64,000 bases of DNA, taken from positions 186,001 to 250,000 of the forward strand of contig NZ_BJYR01000001.1 of the NCBI RefSeq assembly GCF_007991615.1. The letters are read 5' to 3'. Numbering within the stretch: position 1 is the stretch's first letter; every line of letters begins with the position of its first letter. The position numbers and the translations under genes were made by a program. The DNA is from Novosphingobium sediminis (GTDB taxonomy: Bacteria; Pseudomonadota; Alphaproteobacteria; Sphingomonadales; Sphingomonadaceae). Positions 52,669-62,232 of the stretch are shown one piece after another. Below the pieces are notes generated by a model that worked only from the letters and a program-made list of their open reading frames with translations, was not told where the DNA came from and ran no database searches.

Positions 52669-54515
52669 AGCGCTGGGCGCGCCTTGCTGTGCTGGCCGCG
52701 CTGGCGGCGGCAGCAGCCTCGCCTGCATACGCCGATGTGCCGGTCGAGGCCGTTCGCGCGCGTCCTGCGGCGGGGGAAGTGATCTACTTCCTGCTGCCCG
52801 ACCGCTTCGAAAACGGCGATCCTGCCAATGATCGCGGCGGCCTCAAGGGGGACCGGCTCAAGACCGGGTTCGATCCGGCTTCGAAGAGCTTCTACCATGG
52901 CGGTGACCTCAAGGGCCTGATCCAGCGGCTCGACTACATCAAGGGCCTCGGCGCGACGGCGGTGTGGGTTGGCCCGGTGTTCAAGAACAAGCCGGTACAG
53001 GGCGCACCCCGGCAGGAAAGCGCGGGCTATCACGGCTACTGGATCACAGACTTCACCCGCGTCGATCCGCATTTCGGTACGAACGCCGATTTCAAGGCGC
53101 TGGTCGATTCGGCCCACGCGCGCGGGCTCAAGGTCTACATGGACATCATCGCCAATCACACGGCGGACGTGATCCAGTACCGCGAGCAGGGCGGTGCCGG
53201 CGGCTACCCCTATCGCAGCCGCGCGGACTATCCCTATTCGCGCAAGGGAGGCACATCAGGCACTGCCATCAATCCGGGCTTTGCAGGCGATCAGGATTCC
53301 ACGGCGGCAAACTTTGCAAGGCTCACCGATCCTGCATTTGCCTACACGCCCTTTGTTCCTGCTGGTGAAGAGCATGTGAAAGTGCCGGATTGGCTAAACG
53401 ATCCGCTCTATTACCACAATCGGGGCAACACGACCTTTACTGGTGAGAGCAGCCGTTTCGGTGATTTCGTCGGTCTGGATGATCTGTTCACCGAACATCC
53501 CCGCGTGCGCGAAGGGATGATCGCTATCTACCGGCAATGGATCGAGGATTTCGGCATCGACGGCTATCGGATCGACACGGCGCGGCATGTCGATCCCGGC
53601 TTCTGGCAGGCGTTCATTCCGCCCATGCTTGAAGCCGCCAAGTCCAAGGGTATCCCGAACTTCACCATCTTCGGCGAAGTTGCGCGGGAGGAGCCGAGCA
53701 ACGGCTACATCGCGCAGTATACACGGCGCGACGGCTATCCGGCAGTCCTCGACTTCGCCTTCGAAGGATCAGTCCGCGCGGCGCTCGGGCAGGGCAAGGG
53801 CACCAGCGTGCTCGCCGAACTGTTCGATGGCGACGTGCTGTATGAAGGCGGTGAGCAGGCTGCGCTGGCGATGCCGACGTTCCTTGGCAACCACGACATG
53901 GGCCGATTTTCCTCGCTGATCCGGCACGACCGGCCGGGGATCGGTCAGGCTGAACTCGAAGCGCGGGTGCGCCTTGCCCATGTCATGCTGCTCACCCTGC
54001 GCGGCTCGCCCGTGATCTATTATGGCGATGAGCAGGGCTTCGTCGGCGACGGCAACGACACCGACGCGCGCGAGGATATGTTCCCATCGCGCACGGCGAG
54101 CTACCTCGACAACGCGGTGCTCGATGCCACGCGCCCGGCGGCGGCGGATCACTTCGATCCCGCGCACCCATTCTACCGCATGATCCGCGGACTCGCAGCC
54201 CTGCGCGCCGCCCATCCGGCACTGGCGCGCGGGCGGCAGGTCGTGCGCGGATACGAGGAAAAGCCCGGCCTGTTCAGCGTCTCGCGCTTCGATCCCGAGA
54301 CCGGGGCCGAGTACCTGATCGCGTTCAACACCTCCGATGCGCCGATCCATGCGGCGACGGTGGTTGGCACATCGGCCGAAACTCTTGAGGCGCTGTTCGG
54401 CGCATGTCCGGCGCGCGTTGCTGCACCGGGGAGCGTCATGCTCGATCTCCCCGCGTTCGGCAGCGCGGTGTGCCGCCTTATCCCTTCCTCCCCAGGGACC
54501 CAGACTACCAAATGA
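52665..54515 (+). CDS. Secreted GH13 alpha-amylase-family enzyme
   Basis: A 616-residue glycoside hydrolase started at GTG 52665, inside the halogenase stop. The signal peptide is VLAALAAAAASPAYA. The GH13 motifs are MDIIANHTAD, GYRIDTARH (nucleophile Asp304), IFGEVAREE (acid/base Glu338) and PTFLGNHDMGR (Asp411). It cleaves alpha-1,4-glucan in the periplasm or outside to oligosaccharides for the TonB receptor. No separate carbohydrate-binding module is obvious. The 3' end overlaps the next gene (ATGA). Confidence 0.93.
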   Translation: MKRWARLAVLAALAAAAASPAYADVPVEAVRARPAAGEVIYFLLPDRFENGDPANDRGGLKGDRLKTGFDPASKSFYHGGDLKGLIQRLDYIKGLGATAVWVGPVFKNKPVQGAPRQESAGYHGYWITDFTRVDPHFGTNADFKALVDSAHARGLKVYMDIIANHTADVIQYREQGGAGGYPYRSRADYPYSRKGGTSGTAINPGFAGDQDSTAANFARLTDPAFAYTPFVPAGEEHVKVPDWLNDPLYYHNRGNTTFTGESSRFGDFVGLDDLFTEHPRVREGMIAIYRQWIEDFGIDGYRIDTARHVDPGFWQAFIPPMLEAAKSKGIPNFTIFGEVAREEPSNGYIAQYTRRDGYPAVLDFAFEGSVRAALGQGKGTSVLAELFDGDVLYEGGEQAALAMPTFLGNHDMGRFSSLIRHDRPGIGQAELEARVRLAHVMLLTLRGSPVIYYGDEQGFVGDGNDTDAREDMFPSRTASYLDNAVLDATRPAAADHFDPAHPFYRMIRGLAALRAAHPALARGRQVVRGYEEKPGLFSVSRFDPETGAEYLIAFNTSDAPIHAATVVGTSAETLEALFGACPARVAAPGSVMLDLPAFGSAVCRLIPSSPGTQTTK

Positions 54516-56152
54516 CTCCAGCGATGACCCCGGCCAAGCGCCGCAGCCACCCCAATCCCGAACCGGCCAACCTGCCGTGGTGGCGCGGCGCTGCGATCTA
54601 CCAGATCTATCCGCGAAGCTTCTGCGATGCGAACGGCGATGGCGTAGGCGATCTGCCCGGCATCACGGCGCGGCTCGATCACGTCGCCGCGCTGGGTGTT
54701 GATGCAATCTGGGTTTCGCCCTTCTTCACCTCGCCGATGCGCGATTTCGGCTATGACGTGGCCAATTACTGCGACGTCGATCCGATCTTCGGCACGCTGG
54801 CGGACTTCGACCGCATGGTCGCGCGCGCGCACGAACTTGGCCTCAAGGTCACGATCGATCAGGTCTATGCCCATACTTCTGACCAGCATCCGTGGTTCGA
54901 GGAAAGCCGGCAGAGCCGCGACAACCCGCGCGCCGATTGGTACGTCTGGGCCGATCCGCAGGAAGACGGCTCTCCGCCTTCGAACTGGCAGTCGGTCTTC
55001 GGCGGCCCGGCGTGGACGTGGGACGCGCGGCGCTGCCAATATTATCTGCACAATTTCCTGAGCAGCCAGCCGCAGATCAACGCGCACAATCCGGCGGTGC
55101 AGGATGCGCTGCTGGGCGTGATGAAGTTCTGGCTCGACCGGGGCGTCGATGGCTTCCGCATCGATGCGCTCAACTTCCTGATGCACGACCCGGCGCTGCG
55201 CAACAATCCGCCCGCGCCCCATGATGGCCGCCGCCGTACGCGCCCGTTCGACTACCAGCTCAAGATCTACAACCAGTCGCACCCCGGCATCGTCGGCTTC
55301 ATCGAGCGGCTGCGCGGGCTCTGCAACGAATATGGCGCGGTGTTTACGGTGGCCGAAGTCGGCGGTGATCTGGCCGAGACGGAGATGAAGGAATTCACCG
55401 CCGGGGATGACCGCCTCAACAGCGCCTACGGCTTCGATTTCCTCTACGCCGACCGCCTGACCCCGCAGCTCGTTGCCGACACACAGGCCAAGTGGCCCGA
55501 TACGCCGGGGATGGGTTGGCCAAGCTGGGCGTTTGAAAACCATGACGCGCCGCGCGCGTTGTCGCGCTGGTGCGCCCCGCAGGATGTTCCTGCCTTCGCG
55601 CGGATGAAGGCTATGCTGCTCGCGTCGCTACGCGGCAATATCATCGTCTATCAAGGCGAAGAGCTGGGGCTTACTCAAGTCGATATCCCCTTCGAGCTGA
55701 TCCAGGATCCCGAAGCCATCGCCAACTGGCCGCTGACGCTTTCGCGCGATGGCGCCCGCACGCCGCTGCCGTGGCAGGCGCAGAGCGAGCAGGGCGGCTT
55801 CACCACCGGCGAACCGTGGCTGCCGCTGGGCGAAGACAACCATGCCCGCGCGGTTGATCTGCAGGACGCGGACCCCGCCTCGCTGCTCAACCTGACGCGC
55901 GCGCTGCTGGCGCTGCGCAAGGAAAACGCCGCGCTGCGCACCGGCGATTTCACCGTCCTCCACGCCGCAGGCGATGTGCTCGCCTTCCGCCGCTGCGCCG
56001 AAGGATCGCGCGTGACTGGCGTGTTCAATATGGGGCACCGCACCGCGCCCTGGCCCGCTGCCGCATCGCCCGCCGGACGCGTGCTCCATGCCGTGAATGG
56101 TGCGGCACCCGGCACCCTGCCGCCGTTCAGCGCCCTGCTCATCGAGGAGTGA
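54512..56152 (+). CDS. Cytoplasmic GH13 alpha-glucosidase
   Basis: A 546-residue alpha-glucosidase without a signal peptide, so it acts on maltose or oligosaccharides in the cytoplasm after import. It begins with AAIYQIYPRSFCDANGDGVG (from residue 27). The catalytic set is DGFRIDALN (Asp218), TVAEVGGD (Glu282) and FENHDAPR (Asp345). Its order resembles the alphaproteobacterial exo-alpha-glucosidases. ATG 54512 overlaps the amylase stop; a longer frame upstream would run through the amylase C-terminus. It works between the transporter and the Entner-Doudoroff genes. Confidence 0.93.
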   Translation: MTPAMTPAKRRSHPNPEPANLPWWRGAAIYQIYPRSFCDANGDGVGDLPGITARLDHVAALGVDAIWVSPFFTSPMRDFGYDVANYCDVDPIFGTLADFDRMVARAHELGLKVTIDQVYAHTSDQHPWFEESRQSRDNPRADWYVWADPQEDGSPPSNWQSVFGGPAWTWDARRCQYYLHNFLSSQPQINAHNPAVQDALLGVMKFWLDRGVDGFRIDALNFLMHDPALRNNPPAPHDGRRRTRPFDYQLKIYNQSHPGIVGFIERLRGLCNEYGAVFTVAEVGGDLAETEMKEFTAGDDRLNSAYGFDFLYADRLTPQLVADTQAKWPDTPGMGWPSWAFENHDAPRALSRWCAPQDVPAFARMKAMLLASLRGNIIVYQGEELGLTQVDIPFELIQDPEAIANWPLTLSRDGARTPLPWQAQSEQGGFTTGEPWLPLGEDNHARAVDLQDADPASLLNLTRALLALRKENAALRTGDFTVLHAAGDVLAFRRCAEGSRVTGVFNMGHRTAPWPAAASPAGRVLHAVNGAAPGTLPPFSALLIEE

Positions 56153-56160
56153 CCCGCACG

Positions 56161-58227
56161 ATGTTCCGTTTCACCCGCAAGGCCGCGCTCGGCGCGCTGG
56201 CTGCCGCTGCGCTGCTTCCGATCCCGGCCTTGGCGCAAACCGCGCCGGCGAAGGCTGTGGTCACCGCGGCTTCGCCCGATGGAACCCTTGTCCTGACCGT
56301 CACCACCGATGGCAGCGACCGCCCGGTCTATTCGCTGTCGCGCAAGGGCAAGCTCCTTATCGGAGCCTCGAAGCTGGGCTTTACGCTGACTGACGGGCTC
56401 AATCTGGTGCGGGGCTTCCGTATCACCGGCTCGGAGACCGCGAGCGCGGACAGCACATGGGAACAGCCGTGGGGCGAACGGCGGTTCGTGCGCGATCACC
56501 ACAACGAAGTGCTTGTCCACTTCGAGCAGAACGCGGACTACGCCGGCCGCAAGATGAACGTGCGCTTCCGCCTGTTCGATAATGGCTTCGGCTTACGCTA
56601 TGAATTGCCCGAGCAGCCCGGCATCAAGACGCTGAAGATCGGCGACGAGTGGACCGAGTTCGACGTCGCGCAGCCCGGCACCGCGTTCTGGGTCGCGGGG
56701 CTCGAATGGAACCGCGAAGAGCAGATCTACCAGCGCACGCCGATCGACGCTGTCGCGACGGCGCAGACCCCGATCACGATGCGGCTTGAGGATGGCACCC
56801 ACCTCGCGTTCCATGAAGCCGCGCTGGTCGATTACTCGGCGATGTATTTCAAGCGCGCTGAACGCCAGCTCTTCCGCACGACGCTGGCGCCGTCCTCGCG
56901 CGGGTCTGCGGTGATCCGTGACTTGCCGTTCAACACCCCCTGGCGCACGATCCGCATTGCGGACAGCGCGGCGGGCCTCGTCGAGAACGATCTCGAACTC
57001 AACCTCAACGAGCCCAACAAGATAGGCGATGTCAGCTGGTTCAAGCCGATGAAGTACATCGGCATCTGGTGGGGCATGATCCGCGGCGACTGGACCTGGG
57101 CTGAAGGCCCGCGCCACGGTGCGACGACCGAGCGCGCCAAGCAGTACATCGATTTCGCCGCGAAGAACGGCTTCGGGGGCCTCCTCGTTGAAGGCTGGGA
57201 CAAGGGCTGGAACGGCGACTGGTTCGGCCACGGGCAGGACTTCAGCTTTACCGAGGCGGTGCCCGATTTCGATCTCAAGGCGGTTGCGGCTTACGCGGCC
57301 AAGAACAAGATCCAGCTGATCGGCCACAATGAAACCGGCGGCAATATCGCCAACTACGAGGCTCAGCTTGAGCCGGCGATGAAGCTCTACCAATCGCTTG
57401 GCATGCACTCGGTGAAGACCGGCTATGTCGCGGACGCGGGCGGGATCATCGCGCCGGGGGATGCTCCGGGTGAAGTCCGCATGGAGTGGCATGAAGGCCA
57501 GCGCAATGTGCAGCACCACATGAAAGTGGTTGAAACTGCCGCGAAGTATCAGGTGGCGATCGACGCGCACGAGCCGGTGAAGGATACGGGCCTGCGCCGC
57601 ACGTACCCCAACTGGATCGACCGCGAAGGCGCGCGCGGCATGGAATACAATGCCTGGGGCCAGTTCGCCAATGGGCCGGACCATGAGCCGACGCTGGTCT
57701 ACACCCGCATGCTCTCGGGCCCGATGGACTTCACGCCCGGCATGCTCAGCCTCGAAGGCGCGAACCATGTGCCGCTCGCCTCGACGCTGGCCAAGCAGCT
57801 GGGCCTTTACCTCGCAATCTATTCGCCGATCCAGATGGCCTCGGACTTCATCGAGAGCCTTGCCGCACATCCCAAGGAACTGGAATTCATCCGGCAGGTG
57901 CCCGCCGATTGGTCGGAAAGCCACCTGATTGCCGGTGAAGTCGGCGATTACGCGATCTTTGCGCGCAAGGATCGCAACAGCGAGGACTGGTATGTCGGCG
58001 GCGTAAATGGCCATGCCGCGCGCGATGTCAGCCTTGCGATGGACTTTCTTGACGCGGGCAAGACCTATACCGCGACGGTCTGGAAGGACGGGGAGGGCGC
58101 GACCTACGAGACCGATGCCCGCCACAAGATCGCGTACGCTACGCTCAAGGTGAAGAAGGGCGACAAGCTCCCGCTCTGGCTCGCCCCCGGCGGCGGCGCG
58201 GCGATCCGGCTGCATCCGGGCAAGTAG
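56161..58227 (+). CDS. GH97 alpha-glucosidase (SusB-like)
   Basis: A 688-residue glycoside hydrolase of family GH97. The signal peptide ends ALAQ. The region GFGGLLVEGWDKGWNGDWFG, then IDAHEPVKDTGLRRTYPNW and GARGMEYNAWGQ, are characteristic of GH97. SusB is a calcium-dependent inverting alpha-glucosidase acting in the periplasm. The ATG at 56161 is preceded by a GAGGAG sequence; GTG 56149 is also possible. It would release glucose from short maltodextrins, complementing the amylase. Confidence 0.9.
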   Translation: MFRFTRKAALGALAAAALLPIPALAQTAPAKAVVTAASPDGTLVLTVTTDGSDRPVYSLSRKGKLLIGASKLGFTLTDGLNLVRGFRITGSETASADSTWEQPWGERRFVRDHHNEVLVHFEQNADYAGRKMNVRFRLFDNGFGLRYELPEQPGIKTLKIGDEWTEFDVAQPGTAFWVAGLEWNREEQIYQRTPIDAVATAQTPITMRLEDGTHLAFHEAALVDYSAMYFKRAERQLFRTTLAPSSRGSAVIRDLPFNTPWRTIRIADSAAGLVENDLELNLNEPNKIGDVSWFKPMKYIGIWWGMIRGDWTWAEGPRHGATTERAKQYIDFAAKNGFGGLLVEGWDKGWNGDWFGHGQDFSFTEAVPDFDLKAVAAYAAKNKIQLIGHNETGGNIANYEAQLEPAMKLYQSLGMHSVKTGYVADAGGIIAPGDAPGEVRMEWHEGQRNVQHHMKVVETAAKYQVAIDAHEPVKDTGLRRTYPNWIDREGARGMEYNAWGQFANGPDHEPTLVYTRMLSGPMDFTPGMLSLEGANHVPLASTLAKQLGLYLAIYSPIQMASDFIESLAAHPKELEFIRQVPADWSESHLIAGEVGDYAIFARKDRNSEDWYVGGVNGHAARDVSLAMDFLDAGKTYTATVWKDGEGATYETDARHKIAYATLKVKKGDKLPLWLAPGGGAAIRLHPGK

Positions 58228-58231
58228 GATT

Positions 58232-59743
58232 ATGGCGGCAGCGCGGCGTTTCGTCATCCTGGGCGGCGGTACTGCCGGATGGATGGCCGCTGCGCTGATC
58301 GCGCACCGCTGCCGCGAGCTTGCGGTATCGGTCACGCTGGTCGAAAGCCCGGAGATCGGCATCATCGGGGTGGGGGAAGGCTCGACCCCGCAGCTCAAGG
58401 TCTTTTTCGACGAACTCGGCATTGCCGAACGCGAATGGATGCCTGCCTGCCATGCCACCTACAAGACCGGAATCCGCTTTGCGGGCTGGTCCGATGCGCC
58501 GGGGTTCGAAAGCTACTTCCACCCGTTCCAGTCGGCACTGGATGGGCACACCGCGCCGGCCTTCTACTTTCACACCCGCGCGCGGCGCACCGGGCGCGAC
58601 GTCGTGGCCCATCCGGACCGCTTCTTCCTCGCCGCCCGGCTTGCCGAGGCGCGGCTTGGCCCGGTTCCCGGCGAGAATTTCCCTTTCGATCTGGGCTATG
58701 GCTATCATTTCGATGCGACGCTGGTTGGCCAGTTTCTGGCAGCCCATGCGACGGAAAAGCTGGGCGTGCACCACGTTCCGCGCCGGGTTTCCGGAACGCG
58801 GCGCGATGCTGCGGGCGGCATTGCCGCGCTGGTGCTTGAAGGCGGCGAGGAGATCGCCGGTGATTTCTTCATCGATGCCTCGGGTTTCCGCGCCAGCCTG
58901 ATCGGCGAAGCGCTCGGCGAACCGTTCGAGAGCTTTGCGGGCAATCTGTTCAACAATGCCGCCGTCGCCCTGCCCGGTGCGCGTGACGCGGGGGCAACCT
59001 CGTGTGAGACAGTCTCGACCGCGCTTTCCAGTGGCTGGGCCTGGCGCATCCCGCTGACGGACCGAACCGGCAACGGCTACGTCTATTCCACCGATTTCCT
59101 CAGCCCTGATGTGGCCGAGACGGAACTGCGCCGCCACCTCGGCCTGCTCGATGCCGATATACCTGCGCGGCACCTCTCGATGCGGGTGGGGCAGGTGCGC
59201 CGTTCGTGGGTCGGCAATTGCCTCGCCATCGGGCTGGCGCAGGGGTTTATCGAACCACTTGAGGCAACGGCGCTTCACATCGTTCACGCCACGCTGTCAG
59301 GCTGGCTCGAGGCCTTGCTGGCAGACGGGTTTGGGCCGTCGCACCGCGATCAGTTCAATGCCGCAATCCACGCGCGCTATGAAGGCATCCGTGATTACAT
59401 CGTGTGCCACTACCGGATGAACCGGCGAGACGGCGAGTACTGGCGCGCCAATGCGGCAAACGACCACTTGTCGGACAACCTCAAGTCGCTGATGACCTGC
59501 TGGTTCCGCGGCGGCGAGCTTGATGAGGAAGTCGCCCGGCTCGGGATCGACCGCTACTACGCACCGCTTTCGTGGCACTGCCTGTTTGCGGGCTATGGCC
59601 AGTTCCCGGACGCGGCGCGGCTGCGCCCACCCGAGGCGGACCTGCCGCTGGCGGACATGGCCAAGATCGATCGTTTCATCGCGGGTTGTGCGCTGAATTT
59701 CCCGGCGCACGATGACTTGCTCGCGCGGCTTGAGGAGGCATGA
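58232..59743 (+). CDS. Flavin-dependent tryptophan-halogenase-family protein, copy 2
   Basis: A 503-residue paralogue of the first halogenase-like protein. Motifs: LGGGTAGWMAAALI (10-23), VGEGSTPQLK, the catalytic-type Lys in ATYKTGIRF (Lys78), WAWRIPLTD for WxWxIP, and FIEPLEATAL for the catalytic Glu. The Gly in GEGST instead of GEAT is a change near the FAD site. It lies 4 bases after the GH97 gene and overlaps the esterase. Two divergent copies in one sugar operon suggest a real role in the pathway, unknown at present. Confidence 0.83.
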   Translation: MAAARRFVILGGGTAGWMAAALIAHRCRELAVSVTLVESPEIGIIGVGEGSTPQLKVFFDELGIAEREWMPACHATYKTGIRFAGWSDAPGFESYFHPFQSALDGHTAPAFYFHTRARRTGRDVVAHPDRFFLAARLAEARLGPVPGENFPFDLGYGYHFDATLVGQFLAAHATEKLGVHHVPRRVSGTRRDAAGGIAALVLEGGEEIAGDFFIDASGFRASLIGEALGEPFESFAGNLFNNAAVALPGARDAGATSCETVSTALSSGWAWRIPLTDRTGNGYVYSTDFLSPDVAETELRRHLGLLDADIPARHLSMRVGQVRRSWVGNCLAIGLAQGFIEPLEATALHIVHATLSGWLEALLADGFGPSHRDQFNAAIHARYEGIRDYIVCHYRMNRRDGEYWRANAANDHLSDNLKSLMTCWFRGGELDEEVARLGIDRYYAPLSWHCLFAGYGQFPDAARLRPPEADLPLADMAKIDRFIAGCALNFPAHDDLLARLEEA

Positions 59744-60648
59744 TGCGGCGCATTCTGATGGCGCTGGTCGCCTTGCTGGGACTGATCGCCGTTCCGGCGC
59801 GGGCCGAGGATGCCGGGCGGCTGATCGAGTACGAACGGGTCGAGGCCGCCGGCTTGCCGCCGCAGCGCCTTACGATCTGGCTGCCGCCGGGCTATGACAG
59901 TTCAGACAAGCGCTACCCAGTGCTCTACATGCATGACGGGCACAATCTCTTCGATCTGAAGAACAGCAATTTCAACAAGATCTGGGCTGCCGACAAGGCC
60001 ATGCTCAGGGTGATGGGGCAGGGGATCGAGCCGCGCATCATCGTCGGCATCTGGGCGCCGGGCAAAGACCGCTTCCGCCAGTATCTGCCGCGCCCTGCCT
60101 ACGATGCCGCACCGCCCGCTTTGAAGGCAAAGATGGACGAGATTGCCGGCGGGCCGGTGATCTCGGACGCCTATCTCGCGTGGCTGGCAGGGCCGCTCAA
60201 GGCATGGGTCGATGCTTCTTTCCGCACCCGTCCGGGCCGCGATGACACCGCGATTGCCGGCTCCAGCATGGGCGGCCTGATGAGCTGCTATGCCATCGCC
60301 GCGCGCCCCGATGTTTATGGGCAAGCAGCCTGCGTCAGTTCGCACTGGCCGGCGATCGGGCCGGATACGGTGAAGGGCTTCAATCCCGATACCCTTGCCG
60401 TCTGGACCAGCTTCTTCGACAGGACGCTGGGTGCGCCAACTGGCCGCCGCGTGTGGATGGACCACGGCACCGCCACGCTGGACGCGTTCTACGCGCCCTA
60501 TCAGGAACCGATCGACGGCGAGTTCGCCAAGCTGGGCTGGCAGCGCGGCACCGATTTCGAGAGCCGTGTCTATCCCGGCGCCGAGCATGAGGAGAACGCA
60601 TGGGCGGCGCGCTTGCCTGAGATCCTCGCATGGCTGCTGCGCCGCTAA
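59740..60648 (+). CDS. Secreted alpha/beta-hydrolase esterase
   Basis: A 302-residue hydrolase with a signal peptide (LMALVALLGLIAVPARAED). The fold is that of the putative esterase family (D-like): VLYMHDGHNLFD, the nucleophile elbow AIAGSSMGGLMSC (Ser in GSSMGG), and a late His in GAEHEENAWAARL. Similar proteins include IroE/Fes-type and feruloyl or acetyl-sugar esterases. It might remove acyl groups from dietary or plant oligosaccharides. ATG 59740 and 59743 are adjacent and overlap the previous stop. Confidence 0.82.
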   Translation: MMRRILMALVALLGLIAVPARAEDAGRLIEYERVEAAGLPPQRLTIWLPPGYDSSDKRYPVLYMHDGHNLFDLKNSNFNKIWAADKAMLRVMGQGIEPRIIVGIWAPGKDRFRQYLPRPAYDAAPPALKAKMDEIAGGPVISDAYLAWLAGPLKAWVDASFRTRPGRDDTAIAGSSMGGLMSCYAIAARPDVYGQAACVSSHWPAIGPDTVKGFNPDTLAVWTSFFDRTLGAPTGRRVWMDHGTATLDAFYAPYQEPIDGEFAKLGWQRGTDFESRVYPGAEHEENAWAARLPEILAWLLRR

Positions 60649-60690
60649 GCGCTGCCACTCACCGGGGCCGCTGGCATCTGGCGCTCAACT

Positions 60691-60704
60691 CGCATACTTA
60701 TGCG
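60691..60704. promoter_or_regulatory. Candidate LacI-type operator before zwf
   Basis: CGCATA (60691-60696), CT, TATGCG (60699-60704) is a perfect 6-bp inverted repeat. The core GCATACTTATGC (60692-60703) matches the palindrome GCATACGTATGC at 11 of 12 positions. It lies about 80 bases before the zwf start and after the esterase stop, so it is a likely control point for the Entner-Doudoroff operon. Confidence 0.6.
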
Positions 60705-60783
60705 TGCTGAAGCGGCCGGCAATCGGGTCTAGGGGGCATGCGAGCCCCCTCGTGAAGCGGGCCGGATGAGGAGTTTGCCGCCT

Positions 60784-62232
60784 ATGGCCGCCACCAGCTG
60801 TTCCGCCCTGCTCCTGTTCGGCGCGACCGGCGATCTTTCGCGGCGTATGCTGCTGCCTTCGCTCTATGCGCTGCATGAGGATGGGCTGATCGATCCTACC
60901 CTGCGCATCGTCGGCACCGCGCGTTCGGAGCACGACGACGCCGAGTTCCGCGAGATGGCGCGCGCTGCGCTGGAGGAATTCCTCCCCGCCGACCGCAAGG
61001 ACGAGACGCGACTGGCAAGTTTCCTCGAGAGGCTCGAATATCAGACCCTCGATGCTTCCAAGCCGGAGGGCTTTGTGGGGCTGGCGAAGAAGCTCGGCGA
61101 TACTTCCTGCGGCCTCTCGATCTTCCTCTCCACCGCGCCCGCGCTGTTCGAGCCGACCATCGAGGGCCTGCGCTTTGCGGGCCTTGCGCATGAGGGCGTG
61201 CGTATCGGCCTCGAGAAGCCGCTCGGCAACGATCTTGGCTCAAGCCGCCGGATCAACGATGCGGTGGCAGCGGGCTTCAGCGAGCGCCAGATCTTCCGGA
61301 TCGACCACTACCTTGGCAAGGAAACGGTCCAGAACCTCCTCGCTTTGCGCTTTGCCAACATGATGTTCGAGCCGCTGTGGAACAGCGCGGGCATCGATCA
61401 CGTACAGATCACGGTGAGCGAAACGGTGGGGCTTGAAGGCCGCAAGGGCTTCTACGATGATACCGGCGGCCTGCGCGACATGGTGCAGAACCACATGCTC
61501 CAGCTCGTGGCGCTCACCGCGATGGAGCCGCCGGTTGAATACGACGCGACCTCGATCCGCGACGAGAAGGTCAAGGTGCTGCGCGCTCTGCGCCCGGTGC
61601 GTGCGGATGAAATGGTGCGGGGCCAGTACCGCACCGGCGCAGTCGGCGGCACTGCGGTAGCCGGCTACCTCGACGATCTCGGCGCGGCTTCGGACACCGA
61701 GACTTATGTCGCGATCAAGGCGCACGTTGATAACTGGCGCTGGCAGGGCGTGCCGTTCTACCTCCGCCACGGAAAGCGACTGGCCGAGCGGCGCAGCGAG
61801 ATTGTCGTCCAGTTCAAGGGCGTGCCGCACAACATCTTCTCCGGGCGCGGCGGCAAGCTGAGCGCCAACCGGCTCGTCATCCGCCTCCAGCCTGAGGAAT
61901 ACGTGCGCCTGCAGGTCATGGCGAAGGAACCCGGCCTAGATCGCCACGGCATCGTGCTGCGCGAGGTGAACCTCGATCTCTCGCTCACCACTGCCTTCGC
62001 CAAGGCGCGCCGCCGCATTGCCTATGAGCGCCTGCTGCTCGATCTTATCGAGGGCGAGCAGACGCTGTTCGTCCGCCGCGACGAAGTTGAGGCGCAGTGG
62101 ACCTGGGTTGATGCGATTCGACGGGTTTGGGCGGATACGTCGATGGAAGTGAAGCCCTATGCTGCCGGTAGCTGGGGTCCCAATGCCGGCATTGCGCTGA
62201 CTGAACGCGACGGGAGGAGCTGGAATGACTGA
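60784..62232 (+). CDS. zwf: Glucose-6-phosphate 1-dehydrogenase
   Basis: Oxidises glucose 6-phosphate to 6-phosphogluconolactone, the first step of the Entner-Doudoroff route. The cofactor motif LLLFGATGDLSRRMLLPSL is near the start, IGLEKPLG follows, and the signature IFRIDHYLGKETVQN is at about 175-189. It is about 482 residues, normal length. ATG 60784 gives a start 8 residues before the cofactor motif and has AGGAG 10 bases upstream; ATG 60766 is an alternative. The end overlaps pgl by 8 bases. Confidence 0.95.
   Translation: MAATSCSALLLFGATGDLSRRMLLPSLYALHEDGLIDPTLRIVGTARSEHDDAEFREMARAALEEFLPADRKDETRLASFLERLEYQTLDASKPEGFVGLAKKLGDTSCGLSIFLSTAPALFEPTIEGLRFAGLAHEGVRIGLEKPLGNDLGSSRRINDAVAAGFSERQIFRIDHYLGKETVQNLLALRFANMMFEPLWNSAGIDHVQITVSETVGLEGRKGFYDDTGGLRDMVQNHMLQLVALTAMEPPVEYDATSIRDEKVKVLRALRPVRADEMVRGQYRTGAVGGTAVAGYLDDLGAASDTETYVAIKAHVDNWRWQGVPFYLRHGKRLAERRSEIVVQFKGVPHNIFSGRGGKLSANRLVIRLQPEEYVRLQVMAKEPGLDRHGIVLREVNLDLSLTTAFAKARRRIAYERLLLDLIEGEQTLFVRRDEVEAQWTWVDAIRRVWADTSMEVKPYAAGSWGPNAGIALTERDGRSWND

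Noticed and set aside
56593..58458. Open frame of about 621 codons antisense to the GH97 gene
   Set aside because: No domain or start signal, and the sense gene is unambiguous.
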